NCBI GenBank assembly: GCA_013813435.1
Contig: JACCRS010000118.1
Span: forward strand, 1-32,681
DNA: 32,681 nucleotides
Source: Gemmatimonadales bacterium
GTDB taxonomy: Bacteria > Gemmatimonadota > Gemmatimonadetes > Gemmatimonadales > GWC2-71-9
Reading direction: 5' to 3'
Each line of letters begins with the position of its first letter. Within the stretch, counting starts at the first letter, position 1. The notes under the pieces were generated by a model that had not been told where the DNA came from, made no database searches, and saw nothing but the letters and a program-made list of their open reading frames with translations. A program made the position numbers and the translations under genes. This document shows, in pieces, positions 1-7,096 of this stretch.

Positions 1-595
1 GTGTGGTGCCGTCCCTGTTCAGGCGACGGAAGAGCGTCAGGATCTCATCGCCGGTGGCGGCGTCGAGCTCGCCGGTGGGCTCATCAGCCAGCAGCAGCGC
101 CGGGCGGTTGGCCAGGGCCCGGGCGATAGCTACCCGTTGCATCTCGCCACCGGAGAGCTGAGTGGCGCGGTGGGCCGCGCGATGCTCCAGACCCACGTAA
201 GCCAGAAGCTCCAGAGCCCGATTGCGCCGCTCCTTGCCCCTGACGCCTGCTTCCGCCATGGGAAGCTCGACGTTCTCTCGGGCACTCAGGACCGGCAGAA
301 GGTGGAACCGCTGGAAAACAAATCCGAGGCGGGTGAGACGCAGACGGGTGAGGTCCCGATCGGAAAGTTCGTTCAGCAGGGTTCCCAGTATCTCGACTGT
401 GCCGGACGAGGGACTGTCGATGCCGCCGATCAACTGAAGCAGGGTGGACTTGCCACTGCCCGATGGCCCCGCGATCGCCACATACTCGCCGGCTCCAACC
501 TCGAGCGACACGCCCCGGAGCGCGTGCACCGGTGCCTCGTTCATGGGATAATCTTTGCAGAGGTCGCGCCCGATGAGAACCGGGAGGGTACTCAC
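1..595 (-). CDS. ABC transporter ATP-binding protein, MacB/LolD type (3' end outside window)
   Basis: This is the cytoplasmic ATPase of an ABC exporter of the LolD/MacB class, which powers FtsX-type permeases that move lipoproteins, peptides or drugs. About 198 residues are visible and the C-terminus lies beyond base 1. Walker A (GPSGSGKST) is at residues 43-51, the ABC signature LSGGE at 147-151, Walker B LLLADEP at 167-173 with the catalytic Glu, then a GELD D-loop. The chosen start is GTG at 595, which overlaps the upstream permease stop by four bases (GTGA), so translation is probably coupled. An internal ATG lies 17 codons later but would cut into the first beta strand. It is the third gene of a leftward operon with the two permeases at 592-2618. 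The substrate cannot be told from sequence. Confidence 0.93.
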   Translation of the reverse strand, partial: MSTLPVLIGRDLCKDYPMNEAPVHALRGVSLEVGAGEYVAIAGPSGSGKSTLLQLIGGIDSPSSGTVEILGTLLNELSDRDLTRLRLTRLGFVFQRFHLLPVLSARENVELPMAEAGVRGKERRNRALELLAYVGLEHRAAHRATQLSGGEMQRVAIARALANRPALLLADEPTGELDAATGDEILTLFRRLNRDGTT

Positions 596-1785
596 GTGGC
601 CTCCGAACGCAGGGTGGCCGCTATAGGAGCGCGGGCGGCGAGCCATGCGGGATAGAGTCCGGCAAGCGAACCTGACAGCAGCAGCACCAGTCCAGCCGTA
701 GCCAGGCTTTCCCGTCTCGGAACGAAGAAGGAAAATGCCGCGGGGAGACCGGGAAAGCTGGTGAGGATGCTGTCCAGATAGCGGGCTGTACCGAGACCAA
801 GTGCCATGCCAAGGGCGGCACCGATTCCGGTAAGTACAGCACCCTCGATCAGGATCTGGCGCACGATGGTGGAGCGCCCTATGCCGATGGCACGAAGCGT
901 GGCAATCTCACCCAGCCGTTCGTTCACAGTGATGGTTAGCAGCGTGGCGATCAGTAGAACACTGACGATCAGGCTGATGCTGCCGAGTATGTACGAGAGT
1001 TGGCGAAAGTAGACCAGCCGCTGCTTGAAGAACAGCACGAGGTCCGCCACGCTGTAGACCTCGAGGCGGGGAAACTCCTGACGCAGCCGCGCCGCCACTC
1101 CGGCCGCGGCATGGTCATCTCGAGCCTTGACCAGGATCAGGGAGGCCCGGTCCTCACGCCCGCCGTAGGTAATCGCCTGCATGACCGGGAGGACGGTCCC
1201 CACCGAAGGCTGACCTCGGTAGTCGTAAACCCACCGCACTAGACCGCGCACCACCATCTTTCGGCTCACTGCGCCGGCAACCACCTGGGGATCGAGCTTG
1301 CTCACCAGGGTCACCGTGTCTCCGATTATGGACTCCAGCAGGCTCGCAGCGGCGGCGCTGAGGAGCACACCAGTTGTATCACCGGGTGATAGGTCGCTAC
1401 CCTGCTGAAGCCAATAGAGTCCCTGGGCCTCAGGTTGTATCCCGTAGCCGAACAGAGTGACCAGCGAGTCTTCGGCCTGACCGTACAGCGAAGTGCCCAG
1501 GACCGCTCCGGCCGCCTCGATAGTCTGGTCGCCGCGGAGCGTCTCCACCGTTCTTGCCGCAGCCGACAGGGTGGCTTCAGTATCGAACGGGAGAGTCCCT
1601 TTAGGTGAGAGGCGGATCTGGTATCCCTTGGCCATCAGGAGCTCGGCAAACGTCTTTTCGATCCCGCCGCTCAGCATGACCATGTCGAGGAGCATCGCGG
1701 CAGAGATCGCGATGCCGATAATCGCCAGCACGGTTCGTAGCCGGTGGCGACGCAAGCTCTTCATGCTCAGGCCCAGCCCGCTCAT
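592..1785 (-). CDS. ABC transporter permease, FtsX/MacB family (397 aa)
   Basis: This is a membrane subunit of the ABC exporter whose ATPase is encoded just downstream. The layout is that of the MacB_PCD plus FtsX family: a basic N-terminus and one membrane helix at about residues 16-40, a periplasmic domain of about 220 residues, then a cluster of three helices at about 265-390 that forms the FtsX domain. The turn after the first helix of that cluster carries the usual NERLGEIATLRAIGIGR-type coupling region that contacts the ATPase. The ATG overlaps the stop of the 278-residue permease by four bases (ATGA), and its own stop overlaps the ATPase start by four bases. Three such overlaps and the shared direction support one operon and a heteromeric transporter. 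Substrate unknown. Confidence 0.9.
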   Translation of the reverse strand: MSGLGLSMKSLRRHRLRTVLAIIGIAISAAMLLDMVMLSGGIEKTFAELLMAKGYQIRLSPKGTLPFDTEATLSAAARTVETLRGDQTIEAAGAVLGTSLYGQAEDSLVTLFGYGIQPEAQGLYWLQQGSDLSPGDTTGVLLSAAAASLLESIIGDTVTLVSKLDPQVVAGAVSRKMVVRGLVRWVYDYRGQPSVGTVLPVMQAITYGGREDRASLILVKARDDHAAAGVAARLRQEFPRLEVYSVADLVLFFKQRLVYFRQLSYILGSISLIVSVLLIATLLTITVNERLGEIATLRAIGIGRSTIVRQILIEGAVLTGIGAALGMALGLGTARYLDSILTSFPGLPAAFSFFVPRRESLATAGLVLLLSGSLAGLYPAWLAARAPIAATLRSEAT

Positions 1786-2618
1786 CCCCGGCTCCAGAGC
1801 ACCACGGCCCGAGTGCGTACCAGCCGCCCGGCCGCCACCACGCCGGCCAGAATGCCCAAAATCAATGACAGTATCACGCTGAAGATTACGATGTCCGGAG
1901 TGATGAGAGAGAAGGTCAGTCCGGTGTCGAAGAAGCTACGGTAATAGGCATTCGTTGCTGCGCTGGCGAGATACCCCATCCCTGCCCCGGCCAAGGATCC
2001 CAGCATGGCCACCAGAGCTGCTTCGAGCAGGAGCGCACCGAAGATGGTTCGGCGACGCACCCCCACGAAGCGCATAACGGCCGCATCGAGCCGTCGCTCC
2101 TCGACCTTGAGAAGCATGATGCAGAGCAGAAACACGGCGCTGGCGACGATCGTGATCACCGCTATGGCACGATGAAACCGGCTCACTACCAGGAAAGTCT
2201 GGGAGGACTCAGAGGCAATGGAGCTGGAGCTGTGGACTCGGTAGCCAAAGGCGCTACGATTGAGATCGGCGGCGGCGCTATCGGGAGGCACGCCGGTTCT
2301 GAGCTCGAGCCCGAACCGATCTACCCGGTCAGGAGCCCCGAGCATCGCCGCCAGCTCCGGCAGGTGCAGGCGGACATGGCGCTCACGCTTCGCGATCTCG
2401 GCGGGGTCTGCCCTGGGCTCGTAGATCGCGGCTACCACGCCCAGCCGGATCAGCGAGTCTACTGCGGACCCCAGGCGGAAGGTATCGCCCACTGAAATCC
2501 CCAGCTCCTCGGCAAGCTGGCGTTCCAGCGCCACCTCTGACACCTGTGCTGCAGCGGGGTATGCGCCCATAATCAATAGAATTGCGGCTTGAGGCCACGG
2601 GCGCCTGAGTGCTCTCAT
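1782..2618 (-). CDS. FtsX-domain ABC permease subunit with a signal peptide in place of the first helix
   Basis: First gene of the leftward ABC operon. Residues 1-24 read as a cleavable signal peptide (basic start, hydrophobic core, AAAQV cleavage-like site). Next comes a soluble extracytoplasmic part of about 130 residues, then three membrane helices at about 150-275 matching a C-terminal FtsX domain, including an EERRLDAAVMRFVGVRRRTI coupling segment. Usual MacB-like permeases are near 400 residues with an uncleaved first helix, so this 278-residue form is short at the N-terminus. The ATG at 2618 is preceded by a good ribosome site (AAAGGAAG). It may pair with the 397-residue permease to make a heterodimer. 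The family call is firm; the claim that the first helix is cleaved is inference. Confidence 0.8.
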   Translation of the reverse strand: MRALRRPWPQAAILLIMGAYPAAAQVSEVALERQLAEELGISVGDTFRLGSAVDSLIRLGVVAAIYEPRADPAEIAKRERHVRLHLPELAAMLGAPDRVDRFGLELRTGVPPDSAAADLNRSAFGYRVHSSSSIASESSQTFLVVSRFHRAIAVITIVASAVFLLCIMLLKVEERRLDAAVMRFVGVRRRTIFGALLLEAALVAMLGSLAGAGMGYLASAATNAYYRSFFDTGLTFSLITPDIVIFSVILSLILGILAGVVAAGRLVRTRAVVLWSRG

Positions 2619-2650
2619 CGCTTCCTTTCCGATCTGCTGTTAGAAACGAC

Positions 2651-2665
2651 ACACTGGTACAGTGT
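2651..2665. promoter_or_regulatory. Perfect 6-3-6 dyad between divergent genes, candidate operator
   Basis: ACACTG, three bases, CAGTGT form a perfect inverted repeat in the 99-base gap between the leftward ABC operon and the rightward dehydrogenase-like gene. Its size and position suit the binding site of a dimeric repressor acting on one or both promoters. No regulator gene next to it suggests which family would bind, and I cannot place clear -10/-35 boxes. Confidence 0.35.
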
Positions 2666-2717
2666 TAAGGTAGCCGTGGAAGGGACCCGGTCTACGGATT
2701 TCAACTGAGGACCAGTC

Positions 2718-3656
2718 ATGGAAGCTCAGAGTCACCCGAAAGTGGCAGTGGTGGGGATGAGCGAGGCGGGCCGCGGATGGGCCACACTCGTGTCGGCGGC
2801 AGGGTGGCCGCTCACCATCTACGACCCCGATGCGGCGGTGCTTCAGAGTAGTGACGAGGAGATCGCTACCCGAAAACGCCACTCGCAGGGCTCAGGGTTC
2901 CCGGCGATCACCGACGAGGGGGACGCTCTACCAGGAGACCCGCGGCTGGGCCGTAGCCTGCTCAATGCGGTGACCGACGCTGACTGGATCATAGACGCCA
3001 CCATCGGAGATCTGCTTCACCGACAGCGGCTTCTGGAGCAGGTTGAGGGCGTGGCCCGCATGGCGGCGGTGCTGACGTGCAGCGCCCCGGGACTCTCGCC
3101 CACCGAGCTCTGCGCCCGGCTCCGCCGGCCCAGCAGACTGCTTGTTGCACGGGGGTTCGATCCGGTAGAACACATTCCGGCGGTCGAAGTGGTGCCAGGG
3201 CCGCTGACCGATCGAGCCAGCCTGGATCTGGTTCGCGGGTGGCTCCGTCAGTTGGGTCGGATCCCCGTCGTTCTCCGAAAAGAGATCCCGGGAAACGCCA
3301 CCGGGCGGCTTACGGCGGCGCTGTGGCGGGAATGCATCAGGCTGGTGCTGGACGGGGTTCTCGAAGTTCGAGACGTGGATGCACTTATTTCGTCGGGGTT
3401 AGCGGCCCGCCTGGCCGCGGCCGGTCCGTTTCAGACGGCATACCTGGAGGCCGGGGAACGCCAGACCGCACAATTGAGCGCGTTGCTCCGGGCCCTGGAG
3501 AGCCGGTGGGAGGGAGATAGCGGATTTCAGCTAGCGTCGGCCGAACACCAGCAGCTCATCCGGCTGATCGAGCGGGCCTACGATGGTGAGGGCGATGTGC
3601 TCCGGGGCGCCAGAGAGGAGCGGCTGACGGAGCTCCGGCGAATCGTCGGCTACTAG
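2718..3656 (+). CDS. 3-hydroxyacyl-CoA dehydrogenase-like protein with degenerate active site
   Basis: The fold matches the lambda-crystallin / 3-hydroxyacyl-CoA dehydrogenase family: an N-terminal Rossmann NAD domain (about 8-185) and a C-terminal helical domain (about 190-312), the family's usual length. Recognisable landmarks are the first strand-turn-helix, CSAPGLSPTEL at 121-131 (the SSSS...S segment of homologues), VEVVPGP at 157-163 and the KEIPGN segment at 188-193. Key positions are altered: the glycine loop reads GMSEAG (13-18) instead of GxGxxG, the catalytic His of the usual AHPxNPP motif is Arg145 in ARGFDP, and the Asn of GFVxNRL is Gly in GNATGRL. It may therefore bind a ligand or catalyse something else. 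The ATG has AGGA eight bases upstream. Its TAG stop overlaps the opposite gene's stop. Confidence 0.8.
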   Translation: MEAQSHPKVAVVGMSEAGRGWATLVSAAGWPLTIYDPDAAVLQSSDEEIATRKRHSQGSGFPAITDEGDALPGDPRLGRSLLNAVTDADWIIDATIGDLLHRQRLLEQVEGVARMAAVLTCSAPGLSPTELCARLRRPSRLLVARGFDPVEHIPAVEVVPGPLTDRASLDLVRGWLRQLGRIPVVLRKEIPGNATGRLTAALWRECIRLVLDGVLEVRDVDALISSGLAARLAAAGPFQTAYLEAGERQTAQLSALLRALESRWEGDSGFQLASAEHQQLIRLIERAYDGEGDVLRGAREERLTELRRIVGY

Positions 3657-4537
3657 CGCTTGAAGGGGTGCTCCAGGCTCAGGTAGAGGAACAGCGCGTC
3701 CTCATCAGAGCTCCGGCCAATGTCGAAGGTGTAGGCAACCCCCGGCACAATCTGCAGGTCATTGACAAGGTCGAACGCCAACCGAATACCCGGATTCAGA
3801 AACAGCGATTCATCCCGCACGGTTTCGCCGGCGCCGGCCACCGATGCCGTGCTCAGCCAGAGCGCTTCCAGCATCAGGTTGACTGAGGGTTGAAGCAGCC
3901 AGATGACACTGGCTCCCAAATTGAAGTCGGCCGTGGTGGCTTCCGCGCCGATCAAACTCTTGGCCGAGGGTGTGATAGTGGCACCCGCGTTCAAGTGACT
4001 CACTATCTCAGGGCGCAGTACCAGGCTCAGCGGAAGGTTGGTCTGAAAGCCCAGTGCCCCCGCCCCACGTCCTTGCTGGTGATCTCCGGCAGGCAGAAGC
4101 AGCGATAATCGAGGCGCGAAGACTACGGCTGCCTCCGGGTTACCGACCAGCTGGTGCCGATAGTTGAGGCCGATATCGCCCAGACCTGTTCCTCCAGCGT
4201 CATTCTGCACGGGAAGTGTGTAACTCAGCTGGTGGCGAATGCCCCCCACAGGCCATTCCTGCGTGAAACCGAACGCCCAGTCTCCCCCCCGCAAACGTTC
4301 GAATGTGCTGATGTGCTGAACGATCCCACGTTCCTGGTTATACGCCTCCTCGATGAGGAAGCTGTTGTCCTGGATCTGAACAGCGGTAAGCGGTGAGCGG
4401 TAAGCGGTAAGCGGGAACACCACGACACACAGAAGCGCCCGAACAGACGCGGTAATCCACAGACCGCGAGGAGACCTTGCCTCTTTCCTGCTCACCGCTA
4501 ACTGCTCACCGCTCACGCTTTTCTCTTGAGAACTCAT
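3653..4537 (-). CDS. Outer-membrane beta-barrel (Phenol_MetA_deg-like), last gene of the metal operon
   Basis: A 294-residue protein predicted to be an outer-membrane beta-barrel. From about residue 57 (DNSFLIEEAYNQE) to the C-terminus it consists of alternating amphipathic strands and ends in an aromatic-containing strand (LFLYLSLEHPF), typical of putative transporter barrels of the Phenol_MetA_deg type; this family call is from memory. The ATG at 4537 overlaps the ZIP gene stop as ATGA. The first 52 residues are odd: residues 7-16 and 42-52 are encoded by the two arms of an inverted heptad repeat, and the short hydrophobic stretch between them (about 33-41) plus LTA at 50-52 may serve as the signal peptide. 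As the fifth gene of the MntR operon it may be an outer-membrane port for metal, which is inference. Confidence 0.75.
   Translation of the reverse strand: MSSQEKSVSGEQLAVSRKEARSPRGLWITASVRALLCVVVFPLTAYRSPLTAVQIQDNSFLIEEAYNQERGIVQHISTFERLRGGDWAFGFTQEWPVGGIRHQLSYTLPVQNDAGGTGLGDIGLNYRHQLVGNPEAAVVFAPRLSLLLPAGDHQQGRGAGALGFQTNLPLSLVLRPEIVSHLNAGATITPSAKSLIGAEATTADFNLGASVIWLLQPSVNLMLEALWLSTASVAGAGETVRDESLFLNPGIRLAFDLVNDLQIVPGVAYTFDIGRSSDEDALFLYLSLEHPFKR
4382..4518. repeat. Inverted heptad-repeat element inside the beta-barrel gene
   Basis: The left arm (4382-4409) is four tandem heptads AGCGGTA/AGCGGTG. The right arm (4491-4518) is four heptads of the complementary type (CTCACCG, CTAACTG, CTCACCG, CTCACGC). 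About 81 bases of non-repeat sequence separate them, so the element can fold into a long hairpin. Both arms are read in frame as the N-terminus of the barrel protein. No transposase is near, so this looks like a MITE- or REP-like passive repeat. Confidence 0.7.
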
Positions 4538-5772
4538 GCCGGCACCAACAGGCCGGTGGCATACATGATCATCATGCCCAGCAAAAGGCCGGCGGTGTTT
4601 AGCGGTGTCGTCAGGCCGGCGCTCGCACGGCGGCTGAACAGCCGATAAAGCTCGTAAACCACCGCGATGATGGCCCCAACCCCGATCGAAAAGAACAGCG
4701 TGGTCCAGAGTGGAGAGTAGGTAAAGCCACCCAGCCAGGCACCAATTACGGTCGGAACTCCAGCGAGGGCGCCGAGCAGGACCAGCGACCGGAGCCGGGG
4801 CCGCTGATCGGCAAGTGGGGTGACAATTCCGAGACCCTCGGTGGTGTTGTGCAACAGAAACCCGATCACGAGGAACGTCCCGAGGGCAATTTCGCCGGTG
4901 GCGTACGACGCGCCAATGGCCAGACCCTCGCCCAGGTTGTGGAGCCCGATGCCCAGGGCAATGAGGCCGGCCACCTGGAGAGGCGTGCGCTCCTGCCGCG
5001 TGCCGCGCCAGCGCCCCAGAGCGGCGAGGACGAGCGGAGTGCCCACGACCCCGAGCAGAACCAGTGAGGCTCCCTGGAACGCCCCGGCAACCAACCTTGA
5101 CGTCTCCAGTGCCTCGACCAACGCATCCGCCCCGAGAAAGACCAGCAGACCAATGGTGAGGCTCAGGAAAAAATCGATCCATCTGCGGCCGATCGCCCTC
5201 ACAAATGGCAGCCACAGGAGCCCTATGAAAACCGGAATAACGCCGGCATAAACGCCAAGCAGGGCGAAGGTAGTGAGATAGCGGGTATCGACTGAGGGTG
5301 ACAACGTGGCCACCGCCACCTCACCAGTGAACGTCAGCCCGGTGCGAGTCACCAGAGAGACCGCGTGCGGTTCGCCCTCAACCCAGGGGTATGGAATCGT
5401 GATGGTGCGGCGCTCCAGGCGCTCGATGATGCGGCTGCCATTAACCTGGTGCACCCAGTTGGCATCATCGACCATGACCTGCGCTACGGTTACCGCCTCC
5501 GGCCCACCGTTGACGATCTGAACCTCCATGACTCCATAGGCGGGTAGCCGAATCCGCTCTATCGTGAGCTCCTCCACCGGCGGGAAGCTCTGCCGGAACA
5601 CACCCACCGGCCCGACCTCCAGAAACAACACTACCAGGGCCGCAAGCAGGATCAGCGGCGCGAAGCCCTTGAACCAGAGCGGCAGCCTACCTCCTCGTGG
5701 CTCTGGGGCTCGGGGAGCACTCGGGTGGACCGAAGAGTTCTGAGGCAGAACCGGCACCTGAAGCTCAGACAT
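4534..5772 (-). CDS. ZIP-family metal transporter with an N-terminal extracytoplasmic domain
   Basis: A 412-residue inner-membrane protein whose last 250 residues are a ZIP (ZupT-like) divalent-metal transporter. The two metal-binding helices carry H278-N279...E282-G (HNLGEG) and H308-N309...E312-G (HNTTEG), the diagnostic ZIP motifs. Family members move Zn, Fe or Mn into the cytoplasm. Upstream, residues 36-53 form a separate membrane anchor, followed by about 110 residues (54-165) rich in beta strand, which I infer to lie outside the cytoplasmic membrane. Standard bacterial ZIPs are 230-310 residues and lack this part. The start at 5772 was chosen because it overlaps the oxidase stop by eight bases; an in-frame ATG at 5904 would lie deep in that gene. 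The stop overlaps the barrel start by four bases. Confidence 0.88.
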   Translation of the reverse strand: MSELQVPVLPQNSSVHPSAPRAPEPRGGRLPLWFKGFAPLILLAALVVLFLEVGPVGVFRQSFPPVEELTIERIRLPAYGVMEVQIVNGGPEAVTVAQVMVDDANWVHQVNGSRIIERLERRTITIPYPWVEGEPHAVSLVTRTGLTFTGEVAVATLSPSVDTRYLTTFALLGVYAGVIPVFIGLLWLPFVRAIGRRWIDFFLSLTIGLLVFLGADALVEALETSRLVAGAFQGASLVLLGVVGTPLVLAALGRWRGTRQERTPLQVAGLIALGIGLHNLGEGLAIGASYATGEIALGTFLVIGFLLHNTTEGLGIVTPLADQRPRLRSLVLLGALAGVPTVIGAWLGGFTYSPLWTTLFFSIGVGAIIAVVYELYRLFSRRASAGLTTPLNTAGLLLGMMIMYATGLLVPA

Positions 5773-6793
5773 GCGGGGCCTCCACCAGGAACACGCCGCT
5801 CCATCCGAGCTCGGCAAACTCGCTCTGGTGAGCGTGGAACATGAACGGACCGGGATGGTTGTAGGTGAACTCCAGAACCGCACGCTCCCCCTGGCATAGC
5901 GCAACTACATCGGTCCACTCATAGCGAGTTAGATCTGTACCAGTGCGGTAGAGCCGGAAGAGATTCCCGTGAATATGGAACGAATTGAGCAGGTCGAACT
6001 CCGTCACGTTTACCACGTAGATCCGAACCAACTCTCCCTGCCGAATACGGATGGGGTACTTCTGATAGTGGAACGCCACGGTATTGACCGCGTACACCTC
6101 GTTCTCATTGTCGAAGTTGGTGTCGAATCCGTTCATCACCATCACCATCTCACGGGCGGGAGGCCGACCCGCCTTGGGATCGACGATGAAGGCGCCGTAA
6201 AGGCCCTTGTGGATGTGCCGCTTGATGGGGACCGTATGGCAGTGGTACAGATGCAACCCAAACGGTTCGGCATTGAACTCGTATACGAAGCTCCGGCCCG
6301 GATTGACCGGTTCGAATGCGCCGTCCATGTTCGACGGGTGCATACCGTGGAAATGGATGCTGTGCGAATGGCTGCCGCGGTTGATGAAACGCACGCGGAT
6401 ACGGTCACCCTCGGTGCAACGGATAGTTGGACCGGGAACCTGCCCATTATAGGTCCAGGCGGGATAGAAGACCCCCGGGGCCACCTCGATCTCGCGATCC
6501 TCGGCGATGAACTCGTACTCGCGCAGTACCTGGCCCGAGGGAAGCTCGGAAACGAGGCCGGCATCGAAGTGGGTAAGGAAGGCATTGGGATCAAACGAGC
6601 CGGGGCTGAGGTGCCCCACGGTCATCATATCATGATGAGATGCCTGGCCCGCCTGATTACCGGGTGACTGACCCAGTCCGGGCAACGCGAGCACGGTGCC
6701 GGCGGCAGCCGCCCCGACCGTCCCGAGTGCACCGGCCTTCAACAAGTTTCGCCGCGTCATCGATTGATCCACCAGATCCCGCTTCCGTGCCAT
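5765..6793 (-). CDS. Tat-exported two-domain multicopper oxidase
   Basis: A 342-residue periplasmic copper oxidase with a twin-arginine signal (TRRNLLKAG, Arg14-Arg15, hydrophobic to about residue 37). It has two cupredoxin domains. Copper ligands are visible: H147/H149 in HFHG, H152, H184-C185-H186 with H193 for the blue copper site, H273/H275 in FHIHG, and H320/H322 near the end in FHAHQSEFAELGW. The usual axial Met after the second His appears as Leu198 (HIHKGLYG). Family members oxidise Mn(II), Fe(II), Cu(I) or phenols, or reduce nitrite. The operon context under an MntR-like repressor favours a metal, by inference. A strong ribosome site, AAGGAGG, sits just before ATG 6793 and overlaps the stop of the Nramp remnant. 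Confidence 0.92.
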   Translation of the reverse strand: MARKRDLVDQSMTRRNLLKAGALGTVGAAAAGTVLALPGLGQSPGNQAGQASHHDMMTVGHLSPGSFDPNAFLTHFDAGLVSELPSGQVLREYEFIAEDREIEVAPGVFYPAWTYNGQVPGPTIRCTEGDRIRVRFINRGSHSHSIHFHGMHPSNMDGAFEPVNPGRSFVYEFNAEPFGLHLYHCHTVPIKRHIHKGLYGAFIVDPKAGRPPAREMVMVMNGFDTNFDNENEVYAVNTVAFHYQKYPIRIRQGELVRIYVVNVTEFDLLNSFHIHGNLFRLYRTGTDLTRYEWTDVVALCQGERAVLEFTYNHPGPFMFHAHQSEFAELGWSGVFLVEAPHV

Positions 6794-6802
6794 CGGTCCT
6801 CC

Positions 6803-7096
6803 TTAGGCCAGCAACATTCTGAAGGTTCCTATCAGTAACCACCCGTTCAGACACGCGATCGTCGCGGCGACCCCCCAGGCCACTGCGCTAAGCGGGCGGC
6901 TGTTCGCGAATTGACCCATCTTCTGTCGCTGGCTGGTGAAGTAGACCAGCGGAACTACGGCGAACGCCAACGCCTTCCGCCAGAACGACACACCCTTGGG
7001 CACAGGGACGGAGTGGTATGAGTGCGGCAGACTCGGCTGGATACGGGGATATCGCCAGCCTGGGGAAAACTCCATAGGAGACGTAGCAGCGCTCAC
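6803..7096 (-). pseudogene. Internally deleted, in-frame remnant of an Nramp Mn/Fe transporter (mntH)
   Basis: The 97-residue reading frame joins both ends of an Nramp transporter, which is normally 400-450 residues with 11 or so helices. Residues about 22-46 (SLPHSYHSVPVPKGVSFWRKALAFA) resemble the cytoplasmic tail and entry into helix 1. Residues 45-97 (FAVVPLVYFTSQRQKMG, then AWGVAATIACLNGWLL) match the end of the penultimate helices and the last helix. Everything between, including the DPGN and MPH metal-binding motifs of the family, is missing, and the frame is kept. The join is near bases 6959-6964. The GTG start overlaps the mntR stop by four bases and the stop is intact. It cannot be a working Nramp; it may be dead or a small membrane peptide. 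An assembly error is possible. Confidence 0.78.

Noticed and set aside
137-655. 172-residue rightward frame at the left edge
   Set aside because: Antisense to the ABC ATPase, whose Walker and signature motifs are unambiguous.
4382-4518. Possible CRISPR-like or phase-variable repeat array
   Set aside because: The heptads are contiguous without spacers and arranged as inverted arms, so they do not form a CRISPR array. The short units stay in frame, and phase variation cannot be argued from one sequence.
4538-5215. In-frame upstream extension of the beta-barrel gene to 5215, giving a 520-residue protein
   Set aside because: The extra 226 residues are Arg/Gly-rich shadow translation of the ZIP gene in another frame. 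The ATG at 4537 overlaps the ZIP stop as ATGA and fits the operon pattern.
5773-5904. Longer ZIP start at 5904
   Set aside because: It would lie 140 bases inside the oxidase gene, whose C-terminal copper motif is certain. The ATG at 5772 gives the normal short overlap.
5969-6667. 232-residue rightward open frame opposite the oxidase gene
   Set aside because: It is an antisense shadow of a certain gene; it has many His from complementary codons and no domain.
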